Part shown: positions 38,180 to 46,062 of the stretch, piece by piece
How the letters are laid out: each line of letters begins with the position of its first letter
Position numbering within the stretch: the stretch's first letter is position 1
Source: Streptomyces tanashiensis
Lineage (GTDB): Bacteria > Actinomycetota > Actinomycetes > Streptomycetales > Streptomycetaceae
Direction of reading: 5' to 3'
DNA length: 64,000 bases
Assembly: GCF_014648895.1 (NCBI RefSeq)
Contig: NZ_BMRZ01000002.1
Span: 124,001 to 188,000 of the forward strand
Made by a program: the position numbers and the translations under genes
The notes under the pieces: generated by a model
What the model saw: only the letters and a program-made list of their open reading frames with translations
What the model was told of the DNA's origin: nothing
Database searches by the model: none

Positions 38180-38785
38180 TCACTTCAGGGACATGCCGCG
38201 GCCTGCGAAGAAGCCGGCGAACGTGGCCGTGTGGAGGCGCGCGGTGCGGGTGCGGTCGGTGTCGCCGGAGGGGTTGCGGAAGTGGAGGGTGTCGCCCTGG
38301 CGATGGGTGACGAGGACGAGGTGGCCGCCCTTGCCAGGTGCCGGCCGGTCGGGGCGGCGGATCTCCTTGTGTACGGAAGCCATGACCAGGCGGCCGGCGT
38401 CGAGGAGGTCGAGGAGGTCGGGCATCGACAGCTCCCGGTGGACGTCGGCCTGGAGGCCGAGTTCGGTCGCGGCGTAGACGGCGGCGGGGGCGTAGATCAT
38501 GCCGCGGATCGTGCCGGTGTCCTCGTCCTCGGTGTAGGCCCCGTAGCGGCGGGCGCCGTCGAGGAGTTCGAACAGGGTGGGCGCCTCGCCGGTGCGCGCG
38601 AGGAGCGCCATGCGCAGACAGGCGATGCCGCACATGTGGCCGCACCACCGCCGGTAGGTGTCGGCGTCCGGGGCCCCGGACTCCGGCCAGCGGGGGTCGT
38701 CGCCCTGGTCACGGCCTCCGTAGACGATGGCGTGGATCAGCTCGGGGCTGGCGAACTGGGTGACGGTCGGCAGGTGTTCAGGCAT
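38180..38785 (-). CDS. Cysteine-peptidase-like protein (C39-like fold)
   Basis: A 201-residue protein with the layout of a papain-like C39 peptidase: a candidate nucleophile in the cysteine-rich patch WCGHMCGIACLRMAL (Cys52 or Cys56), His155 in GKGGHLVLVTH and a polar partner in HFRNPSG (Asn171). No signal peptide or ABC domain is fused, so it is a stand-alone domain. The ATG at 38785 has AGGAG nine bases before it; upstream ATG codons to 38875 are less likely. C39 domains usually remove leader peptides, but no precursor peptide or ABC exporter is visible nearby, so the substrate is unknown. Confidence 0.7.
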   Translation of the reverse strand: MPEHLPTVTQFASPELIHAIVYGGRDQGDDPRWPESGAPDADTYRRWCGHMCGIACLRMALLARTGEAPTLFELLDGARRYGAYTEDEDTGTIRGMIYAPAAVYAATELGLQADVHRELSMPDLLDLLDAGRLVMASVHKEIRRPDRPAPGKGGHLVLVTHRQGDTLHFRNPSGDTDRTRTARLHTATFAGFFAGRGMSLK

Positions 38786-39260
38786 CTGCTGCTGCTCCTG
38801 GTGCTGAGGGTGCCTTCGCGCGGGGCGACCAGCCCCGCCCGGCTCGGCGAGCGTGTACGAGGGGGCGGAGTTCACGGATCTCGTCTCTTCCGGGGGCGCT
38901 GCTGTCGGGCTGGGTGCTGACGGTGCGTCGAAGGAACGGGGTCACAGCAGCTGAGAACGCTTCGGGTTGATCGACCACGGGAGGTGGCCGGCGCCGAGGG
39001 TGACCCGCTGCCCGTACGGCAGGGCGAAGACGAGGAGTCGACGGCCCGTCGAGGGCGGATGTCGTGCGCGCCGTCCACGACGGGCACGGGCACGGTGAGC
39101 GTGACCACCGGGCTGGTGTGTCGATGCGGGCCCTGGAGCACAAGTACGGGGTGACGTACCGGACAGTGCGAAGGCGCCGAACTCCGCCAGGCCGGAACCG
39201 CGGGCTGATCAACTCCTTCAACGCCTGGCCGCTAAATGCTGAAGGCCGGTCAGGCCGACG
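38786..39260. other. Intergenic stretch with an IS21-type fragment
   Basis: No intact gene. The recognisable part is a transposase HTH fragment at about 39115-39177 (listed separately). The rest holds only short noise frames. Confidence 0.45.
39115..39177 (+). mobile_element. Fragment of an IS21-type transposase (HTH only)
   Basis: The plus strand reads GVSMRALEHKYGVTYRTVRRR, close to the N-terminal helix-turn-helix of actinobacterial IS21 IstA proteins. Sequence before and after does not continue the protein. Only about 20 residues survive, so the family call is tentative. Confidence 0.4.
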
Positions 39261-39899
39261 TCACGCTATCGGGACACGCCCTGGCACCAAGGGCCCGGCA
39301 GCCAAATGAGCCTCGATGCGGGTGATGGTCCGGGCGTTGTCCTCGAACAGGTGCGCCTGCATGCCCGCCGTCTGAGCGGCCTCGACGTTGACTGCGACAT
39401 CATCGATGAACAGGCAGTCCTCCCGCCGCACGTTCAAGCTGGAGCACACGGCCTCGAAGGCGCGCAGGTCGGGCTTCTCGATGCCGATCTCGTGGGAGTA
39501 GACGATCTGCTCCACCAATTCGTCGAAGTGGTACAGCGTCGTCTCCCGCTCCCGGGCACCGACGAAGCTGTTGCTCAGGATGCCCAGCCTGCAGCGTCCC
39601 TGCAGCCCCCGCACATAGTCGATGAGGTCCTCGTTCGGCGTCCCCAGATACTCCGTCCAGAGATCGGCCATGAAGGCTTCCCCCTGGGAGGAGTCGAGAC
39701 CCAGCCGGAGTGCCACCTGCTCGTGAACCTCTCGCTCGCTGATGCTCCCGACGCTCCCAGCTCGCCACACATCGTGCATCCGCTCAGTGACAGTGCCCAG
39801 TGGCAGCTCCAGCCGCTCTTCCCACCGTTGCACCCATCCGGTTTCCGGCGTGATCTCCAACACGCCGCCGATGTCGAGAATGACGCAGGTCGCGGTCAC
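39261..39899 (-). CDS. HAD superfamily hydrolase
   Basis: A 212-residue HAD phosphatase-like protein. Motif I is VILDIGGVLE, with Asp followed by Ile-Gly where DxD is usual, so the second acidic residue of the DxD motif is missing, as in some HAD dehalogenase-like proteins. Motif II is LGILSNS, motif III Lys in GIEKPD and motif IV FIDDVAVNVEAA. The GTG at 39899 follows GGGGGAG by five bases and begins the domain neatly. Stand-alone; the substrate is unknown. Confidence 0.88.
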   Translation of the reverse strand: MTATCVILDIGGVLEITPETGWVQRWEERLELPLGTVTERMHDVWRAGSVGSISEREVHEQVALRLGLDSSQGEAFMADLWTEYLGTPNEDLIDYVRGLQGRCRLGILSNSFVGARERETTLYHFDELVEQIVYSHEIGIEKPDLRAFEAVCSSLNVRREDCLFIDDVAVNVEAAQTAGMQAHLFEDNARTITRIEAHLAAGPLVPGRVPIA

Positions 39900-40549
39900 G
39901 CGAACTCCCCCTCTTCGTCCTTGACCAGCGAGCACAGACCGCCCGCTCATGTGATCGACAAAGACACTGTCTTCTCTTCCTCTGGGGCAAGGTCAAGGGA
40001 TCTTCGAAGCTTGTGACAGCCCTGTCGCAGTCAGCATTGCCTTCAACTCGTGACGATCTGCAAAGCCGTCGATCGGACGTTGCTGTCCCCACTCGTCAAC
40101 AACCGCTGTTGCAAGAAGTGATCGAAGCCAACGGTTGGGTGTCCGGTGTGGGCGCGGATGGTGTCGAGGTCGTCGAGGCCTCGGCCAGGGAGTACGGGCC
40201 GGTGCGGTCGGAGCGACCGCAGCCGCGTCGGTCCCATCGCCATAAAGTGGCGGGCGGGGTGATGAGGTCGGCAACGGGGGCGAGGCTGCGGCTACACCGA
40301 CGCCACTCCGCAGCACGACGGGACCTGGTTGCAACCCTTCCCCACCTTCCTCAGGGAGTCCTGAGTCGGGGGATTCTCATCCTCGGGGTGGAAGTCGTCC
40401 CGGACGGGGTCCAGAGGCTTCCGGCCGGGGGGGAACCCCACAGGGTGACAAGGCGCCCCGCCCTCCAGGGCGGGGCGCCCGCGCGCAAGCCGGTCAGTCT
40501 GTGCTGCCGCCGACTCGGCAGGTCACCTCGGTGGTCCCTCGCCCTTCGG
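39900..40549. other. Intergenic stretch, probably decayed
   Basis: About 650 bp. A minus-strand frame near 39993-40334 and smaller plus frames show no family and uneven codon bias. The only clear element is the terminator hairpin at 40452-40479 for the gene to the right. Confidence 0.45.
40452..40479 (-). terminator. Terminator of the phytase-like esterase gene
   Basis: A GC-rich inverted repeat (GGCGCCCCGCCCT with AGGGCGGGGCGCC) with a minimal loop, about 70 bases downstream of the stop codon at 40550 on the minus strand. Confidence 0.75.
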
Positions 40550-41731
40550 TCAGCGGACGGCGAGGGCGACGATCTGTGTGACCGCCTCCTTGTCGAAGTT
40601 GTCGTCGCTGACGAGGATCAGCGTCCGTTCGCCGGACGGGAGAGCGGGGCCCCAGGTCATGCCCTCGGTGTTGTCGACGGTCGACAGGCCGAGGGTGTGG
40701 AAGTCCGCGACCAGCTTCTTGCGCATCGGCACGACCCGCTGTCCGGCCAGGGAGTCCATCGCCCGCACGTCGGTGGCACCGCGCGTGGTGGCGTCGTACA
40801 GACGGATCTTGTATCCGGAGCCCGCGACCCAGGTGCGTTCGAGCACCAGGTAGCGGTTGGGGTCGTCAGGGAAGGCGAGGAGGGACGGTACGCCGGTGTC
40901 GGGGCCCCAGGGGCTGTTCGGGTCGGACTCGGCGAAGATCTTCTCGATGGGGTACGCGAACTGTCCGAGCACCCGGCCGCCCCGGCTCTGCTGCGTGACA
41001 CGCACGAGCGCGCCGTGCGTCAGGTCCGGCACCGGGCCGTCCTGGAGCAGCGGGCCTTCGATCGCGCTGGTCACCACCCTGCCCCGGGCGCCGAAGGTGA
41101 GTGCCTCGACCGCCTGGTTCCGGCGCGGCCCGCGCTCTGCCGTGATCAGGTAGTTCTCGGGCAGTCGCAGGCTGCCGCGGTGGGTGCCGTCCGGGTCGGA
41201 GATCTCGATGGACGGCTGGATCACCGGCGGGCCGGCGACGGCGGGCCGGTCGCCCTCCTGCCCCCACCAGTAATCGCAGTCGAGCGGGTCGACGCGGATC
41301 TCCTCGGGATCGATCGCCTTGCCGTCCCCGAGCGCGGGCGACGGGTAGACCGATCCGTCCGGCTGGAGGAGGGGGTGGGTGCCGGTGAAGTCGACGGAGT
41401 GCACGCCGCCCGCGTCGACGTCCAGCTTCGCGGTGTAAAAGCGCGCGGGCTGCAGGAAGGAGCGGTCGTCGCTGATGAAGACGTACTCGCCGGTGCAGCG
41501 GTCGCGGTCGATGCCGGAGAGGCCGCCGACCGTCGTTCCCTGAAAGTCGAGCTTGTACGGAACGATCTTCTCGCCGAGCAGCCGGGCCTGGACCGCGCGC
41601 CTGGACTCCGGCTCCGGGGAGACGGATTGTGGTGCGGCCGCGACCGCGATCGCGGGAGCCAGCGTGGACGTGAGAATCAGGGCCGCGGCGCAGGCGCGGC
41701 GGATCAGGGAAGCACTCATGCGGATGATCAT
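40550..41731 (-). CDS. Exported esterase-like protein of the phytase family
   Basis: About 393 residues: signal sequence (ASLIRRACAAALILTSTLAPAIAVAAA) and a single phytase-like domain with GLSGIDRDRCTGEYVFISDD at the start, ALGDGKAIDPEEIRVDP, QAVEALTFGARG and NTEGMTWGPALPSGERTLILVSDDNF at the end, all typical of the family annotated as esterase-like activity of phytase family protein. These are secreted six-bladed propellers; the activity is poorly defined. I place the start at 41731 (MIIRMSASL); an ATG at 41719 gives an equally good signal peptide. A terminator follows. Stand-alone. Confidence 0.85.
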   Translation of the reverse strand: MIIRMSASLIRRACAAALILTSTLAPAIAVAAAPQSVSPEPESRRAVQARLLGEKIVPYKLDFQGTTVGGLSGIDRDRCTGEYVFISDDRSFLQPARFYTAKLDVDAGGVHSVDFTGTHPLLQPDGSVYPSPALGDGKAIDPEEIRVDPLDCDYWWGQEGDRPAVAGPPVIQPSIEISDPDGTHRGSLRLPENYLITAERGPRRNQAVEALTFGARGRVVTSAIEGPLLQDGPVPDLTHGALVRVTQQSRGGRVLGQFAYPIEKIFAESDPNSPWGPDTGVPSLLAFPDDPNRYLVLERTWVAGSGYKIRLYDATTRGATDVRAMDSLAGQRVVPMRKKLVADFHTLGLSTVDNTEGMTWGPALPSGERTLILVSDDNFDKEAVTQIVALAVR

Positions 41732-41963
41732 GGCCCGGCCCGCGGGCGCTCCGCAGTCCCCCACGCGGGTGTTCCTCACGCGTACCCGGACGCCTCCCCG
41801 CCACCTGGATCAACAGTCTGATGATCAGTCACCCGTCGCGAGGCCGTCGCGTCGATCATCGATCGTGTCGGCAAGCTTTGATGCTTTCGTTCGACCGGCA
41901 GCCCTGTCAGGTGACCGACGTCAACCGCGAGAGCCTGACCTCGCCGGTCCGATGTGGTCCCGT

Positions 41964-42353
41964 CTACGGACCATCCAGTCGGCTGAAGCCCGCCTGAAGC
42001 GCGTGGAGGGTGACGGACGCACCGCCGAGGTACTCGGCCTTCTGACGGAGCCGGTCGACGACCGACGGGCTCGGCTGCCCGTACACGTCGATGGAGCGCA
42101 TACGGATGAGCGAGCCGAACGCACGGAACTTCGGCCCGCCGAGCTCCAGATGCCGTTCCATCGACGCCGAGTCGGGATGCACGGCGACGACACTCATCGT
42201 GGACACGGACTCGTCGAGATAGACGTTGTACGCGATGAGCTGCGGCTCGCGCTCCGCCACGAACGCGACCAGGTCGCGCATGCCGTCCCTGACCTCCTCG
42301 ATCCTGCCGTCCAGGATCTCGGAGCGGTCGACGTAGAAAAGGGGTTCCGCCAT
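41964..42353 (-). CDS. Hypothetical small protein, possible dimeric alpha-beta barrel
   Basis: A 129-residue protein beginning MAEPLFYVDRSEILDG. The pattern (a strand, the helix RIEEVRDGMRDLVAFVAEREP, strands QLIAYNVYLDE and TMSVVAVHPD, then a helix MERHLELGG) suggests a ferredoxin-like antibiotic-biosynthesis-monooxygenase fold. I cannot identify the family. The start is the ATG at 42353 with CGGAG close by; the frame extends upstream to 42785 but without coding character. Confidence 0.65.
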   Translation of the reverse strand: MAEPLFYVDRSEILDGRIEEVRDGMRDLVAFVAEREPQLIAYNVYLDESVSTMSVVAVHPDSASMERHLELGGPKFRAFGSLIRMRSIDVYGQPSPSVVDRLRQKAEYLGGASVTLHALQAGFSRLDGP

Positions 42354-42493
42354 GACTCCGAAGCTAACGCGTGACCCCCTGCCGGCCTGCGCGACGCGCT
42401 CCGCGCCCCTACCCCCGCGCCGGTTGAGTCTTCCGACGTGCCCATGGCACCGCCGCTTGGGCCCGGAGCCGAGCGCACGCGCGTACGAGCACG

Positions 42494-42898
42494 TCAGTCG
42501 GCGCGTCGGTTCTCGGACAACAGCCACATCCAGCGGCGGCGCTCGGTCACCACCGTCGCGGCGGCCAGTACGGTCACGGATATGGCCGCCCAAGCGGGCC
42601 AGGCGGACCAGGAGCCCACCACGGCTACGACCAGCTGGAGCAGCACCAGGAGGACCGTGACCCACCCCGGCACCGCGACGATCACATGGGCCTTGTCCCC
42701 CGGGGTGGACAGGAGGGTCGGAAGGCCGATCAGAACCAGCACGGACAGGGCGGCGAGCAACCACGAATGCTCGGCGAGGGCCCATGGAGCGGCCACCCAG
42801 GCGATGAGTTCGGTGGCGAACCTCAGGGCGGACGCGGTGCGGTCGTCAGGTCGCTCCGACTCCGGCTCTCCACCAGCGATGTTCTCTGTCATCATCAC
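42494..42898 (-). CDS. Small membrane protein (YrdB/DUF2568-like)
   Basis: A 134-residue protein with four hydrophobic helices (LRFATELIAWVAAPWALAEH, LLAALSVLVLIGLPTLL, IVAVPGWVTVLLVLLQLVVAVVG and WAAISVTVLAAATVV). The pattern ATELIAWVAAPWAL and a PGDK-type loop resemble YrdB/DUF2568 proteins, which have no known function. The ATG triplet at 42898-42892 allows three adjacent starts, with AGG just before them. Stand-alone. Confidence 0.75.
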   Translation of the reverse strand: MMMTENIAGGEPESERPDDRTASALRFATELIAWVAAPWALAEHSWLLAALSVLVLIGLPTLLSTPGDKAHVIVAVPGWVTVLLVLLQLVVAVVGSWSAWPAWAAISVTVLAAATVVTERRRWMWLLSENRRAD

Positions 42899-43060
42899 CT
42901 GCGGACGATCTCATGCGCCCTCCCCCTCCGAACAAGGGGGATGCCGTCGGCCGAGGCGGCTCGTCGGACGACGGCGCTGTGGACCGAACCGATTCGGCCT
43001 GGTGGACCCGACGTGCGCGGACCATACTGGTCGGGCCCCGATCACCCACTGAATGGTTCC

Positions 43061-44209
43061 ATGGCCAAGAACAGCACTTCATCGACCACCGCCCCCGTCA
43101 CCGCATGGCTCGGGCGTGGACGTCACCTCGGGCCCGAGGCAGAGCGGGACGTCCGGCGTAACCTGATCGCGCTCAAGGCGGCCGGGGTGATCGACGACTT
43201 CCTCGACCTCGACCCCGTCGAGGCGGCGCGCTCCACCGACCTGTTCCCTCGGGACGAGTCCGCCGACCCGGGTCCTTTGGCCCGCCGTGTCTTCGAGGCC
43301 CGCTGGCGCGTGGCCGACGACGTCACCGTACGCGCTCAACTGACCACGTACGACCCCGAGTCCCGCCGCGTCGAGCGGGATGGCACCACCTGGGTCCTCG
43401 CCGCCGAGGCGGAGCGGGCGTGGGAAGGGGACTGGCCCTCCCCCGCCACCATGTTCTGGCCCGACAGCGACCAGGTCGCCTGGGACCACGAGGTGCCGGG
43501 TGTACGTCTGCGGACGGCGAACCACCTGCCGAAGGACGACGGCGAGTTGCGGCGTCTGCTGCGGGAATGCACCCAGCAGAGCTGGTCCATCCACATCGTG
43601 GTGCACGAGGCGATGACGCCGGACGCCCCGGGTCGGCGACCGGTCTCGGTGTTTCTGCCGCCGAGCCTCCGGCACCGGGTCGTCGAGCACCGGGCCACTC
43701 CGGATCAGGCGCTGATCGCCGACTTCGCGATGAAGCGTGAGCTGGGCGTGGGGCTACCGCGCGGCGGTGCCGTCGTCCTGCCCCCGGTGCCACGGGCGCC
43801 GGACTATGACGCGGAGCGCTTCACGGTTCGCGATGTCTTCCTGGACGGCACAGTGCCGGCCGAACTCCGCTCACGAATCCTGGAGTTCGCCTCACTGCCG
43901 CGGCCACTGCCGACCGAGGCCGAGCAGGCCCTGACACGATTGCGTCAAGGCTGGCACCTCCTCACCCAGGACGAGGAGCTTGTCCACGCACGGGCCATGG
44001 TCACCAAGTACGCCAAGGCGCTTGAAGCCATGACGGCGTCCTGCAACCTGTATCAGGAGGCAGCCGAGGCGGCCCTCGCCGCGCTGGCCGAGACGACCGG
44101 CGGTGACCCTCCGCCCCGGACACCCGCGCCGGCGGCGGCCAAGCAGGACGCTTCTCCCTTGAAGAGCCTGACGAAGACCCTCACCGCCTTCCGGCGCCCG
44201 AACAGATGA
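43061..44209 (+). CDS. Hypothetical protein
   Basis: A 382-residue protein I do not recognise. No signal peptide or membrane segment. Strong third-position GC and long conserved-looking blocks (TTWVLAAEAERAWEGDWPSP, SWSIHIVVHEAMTPD, GRRPVSVFLPPSLRHRVVEHR) support a real gene. The last 130 residues are helical and may form a coiled coil, ending in a basic tail. The ATG at 43061 starts MAKNSTSST; no strong ribosome binding site is visible. The frame opens well upstream but without coding character. Neighbours give no clue. Confidence 0.6.
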   Translation: MAKNSTSSTTAPVTAWLGRGRHLGPEAERDVRRNLIALKAAGVIDDFLDLDPVEAARSTDLFPRDESADPGPLARRVFEARWRVADDVTVRAQLTTYDPESRRVERDGTTWVLAAEAERAWEGDWPSPATMFWPDSDQVAWDHEVPGVRLRTANHLPKDDGELRRLLRECTQQSWSIHIVVHEAMTPDAPGRRPVSVFLPPSLRHRVVEHRATPDQALIADFAMKRELGVGLPRGGAVVLPPVPRAPDYDAERFTVRDVFLDGTVPAELRSRILEFASLPRPLPTEAEQALTRLRQGWHLLTQDEELVHARAMVTKYAKALEAMTASCNLYQEAAEAALAALAETTGGDPPPRTPAPAAAKQDASPLKSLTKTLTAFRRPNR

Positions 44210-44319
44210 AGCCGACGGGGAGGTCCGGGGACGTCCGGCCGCCCTGTCCAGCCCGCACCGGCGGGATTGCGGTGATTCGTACGCGTGCCCGCCGGACCGC
44301 TAGTACGTGCCCGGTGCCC

Positions 44320-44592
44320 TCAGGGCACCGTCGGCACGGACTCCTCGGCCAGCGGTGAGAGGCGGCTCGCGGCGTGGTCGATGTCGGTGGGGAGACCGTC
44401 GCCGCTGAGTGCCTCGGCCAACGACGTGCGGCCGATGGACATGGGGTCGGTCTCGCGGTCGCCCTGCACGTCGACGAGGTCGACAAAGCGCTGAGCGGCC
44501 TCACGGTCGGCCTCGGTGAGGCGGGGCACCCCGGGGAGCACCGATCCGGGATGGGCCGCGGCTAGCGACCAGGAGTTGCTGGAGCTGCACAC
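44320..44592 (-). CDS. Small hypothetical protein or gene remnant
   Basis: A 90-residue frame with marked third-position GC, reading LTEADREAAQRFVDLVDVQGDRETDP...ALSGDGLPTDIDHAASRLSPLAEES. It may be the C-terminal end of a longer gene whose start has decayed, because no ribosome binding site precedes the ATG at 44592. Not recognised. Confidence 0.35.
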   Translation of the reverse strand: MCSSSNSWSLAAAHPGSVLPGVPRLTEADREAAQRFVDLVDVQGDRETDPMSIGRTSLAEALSGDGLPTDIDHAASRLSPLAEESVPTVP

Positions 44593-45068
44593 GGCATTCG
44601 GGTCGGCTGCCGGACGGTGTGACGTGGATGCGGGCCACGTAGAACAAGCCTCGGTTCAGACGTAAGTGGGCCGGGGGGCCGACCGCGCTCGGGCGGTCGG
44701 CCCCCGGGTGGGGCGCGAGCTGCTCCGGTGGTGTGACCAGACCTGCCGCCAACAGTCCGCCTTCGAGACGTACGTCGACGACAAAGACTGGGACAACGCT
44801 TCGGTGTGCGCGCACGTCTCCGAGTGAGGTGCCATGAAACCCGTTGGGGTCTCACCCGACCCGGGCCCAGCCAGAGGGGCCGCAGGCGTGCGCCCAGGGT
44901 CTCTGTGATGCCGCGGCCGTGACTGCACACAACCCCCCGTAGCAGGGGCGGCTTCGAGCCGTGCCCGCACGGGGCCGGGCGGAGCGGTACCGGCCGCGGT
45001 GGCGCCAAGGCGCGCCCGTCGTCCCACGGTCCCGAGGTGATGGGTCGCCGCCAGGGAACATGGCGGGC
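44593..45068. other. Intergenic stretch without a supported gene
   Basis: About 475 bp. A plus-strand reading near 44690-44827 (GRELLRWCDQTCRQQSAFETYVDDKDW) could be a gene tail, but it has no start and no recognised family. No strong hairpin or promoter is apparent. Confidence 0.4.
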
Positions 45069-45437
45069 ATGACCACTGATCATCCCGCCGAGCGGGGCGG
45101 CGCCGGACGCGACCGGTTCGCCGCGTTCTCGGACCGGGCATCGAACGTCACCAGCTCCCCTCTGTTCTATGTTCTGTGCGTGCTCCTGGTTCTCGGCACG
45201 GTCGCCCTGCATCTCGCGCACCCGCCGTTGTCCTGGCTGATCTTCGCCGGCGATCTCATGACGTCGGTCAACCTCCTGCTGCTCGCCCTCCTGAAGAACA
45301 CCGAACGGCGCGACACCCACGCCGTGCACCGCAAGCTCGACGCGATTGCCGCAGCCCTGCTGGAGCAGCGCGAGGGCACGAGCCACGAAGCGGCTGACGA
45401 GCTCCGGCGTGCCATCCGCATGGAGGAAGAACAGTGA
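45069..45437 (+). CDS. Low-affinity iron permease family protein
   Basis: A 122-residue inner membrane protein with two hydrophobic helices (SPLFYVLCVLLVLGTVALHLAH, SWLIFAGDLMTSVNLLLLALL) followed by the family signature KNTERRDTHAVHRKLDAIAAAL. Members are called low-affinity iron permeases by similarity to yeast Fet4, but bacterial transport activity is doubtful. The ATG at 45069 is preferred; an ATG nine bases earlier sits too close to AGGGA. Confidence 0.8.
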   Translation: MTTDHPAERGGAGRDRFAAFSDRASNVTSSPLFYVLCVLLVLGTVALHLAHPPLSWLIFAGDLMTSVNLLLLALLKNTERRDTHAVHRKLDAIAAALLEQREGTSHEAADELRRAIRMEEEQ

Positions 45438-45741
45438 GGGCGGGGCCTGAGGGCGACACTGCCCTCGACTGCGGACGCGCCTGCCGAGACTGTCGTGCCG
45501 AAGGAGCTCGCCGGGGACCTCTGTGACGCCACTGTCGTCCCCTGCACGCACGACGGCCGTGGATCCTGTCGGTGTACGGGGCCTGGCTCGGGCCCCGCAC
45601 ACCGATTCGGCGTCCCCGGTCTTCCCCGGCAGGCGCAGCTTCCTGGATGTCCCTCCTGCATGGCGGGACTACGGCCTGGCCAACGCCTGCGCGGGCGTGA
45701 TCGCGCCGCCGACGGCGCGTACGGGGCCGGCAGATTCTTCG

Positions 45742-46062
45742 GTGCCTGACGTGGAGGAGAACACGCACCGTGACGAGGCCGAAGCCCTCACCGCCCTGGA
45801 GGCCGGCCTCGGCGCCGCGGCCGCCGCCTCGAAGGCGGCCGAAAGGCCGCGCCCGGACCCGGTGGCCCGCCGCCTGCTCCTGCGGCGCAGAGTCGGGCTC
45901 TCCGAGCGCCGCTCCTCCGGCGTCGAGCCGGAGTACCTGCGCGGCGGCGGCTCCACCCCCGGAGCCAGCACCCCTTGGGCGAGGCCGAGACCGCCGAGGC
46001 CTCGGGCGGTGACCGGGGGCGCCGGCCTCTGCCCGTGCGCGCGTCAGCCCAGGCGGATGTGA
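45742..46062 (+). CDS. Possible small hypothetical protein
   Basis: A frame of about 106 residues with strong third-position GC in its first two thirds, Ala/Glu-rich at the start (DEAEALTALEAGLGAAAAASKAAERP) then Arg-rich. It lacks a clear ribosome binding site and its end overlaps the phospholipase stop by 19 bases. No family recognised. It could be the decayed end of a larger gene. Confidence 0.3.
   Translation: MPDVEENTHRDEAEALTALEAGLGAAAAASKAAERPRPDPVARRLLLRRRVGLSERRSSGVEPEYLRGGGSTPGASTPWARPRPPRPRAVTGGAGLCPCARQPRRM

Noticed and set aside
39993..40334. 113-residue minus-strand open frame
   Set aside because: Weak codon bias, proline- and arginine-rich start, no ribosome binding site, no family match.
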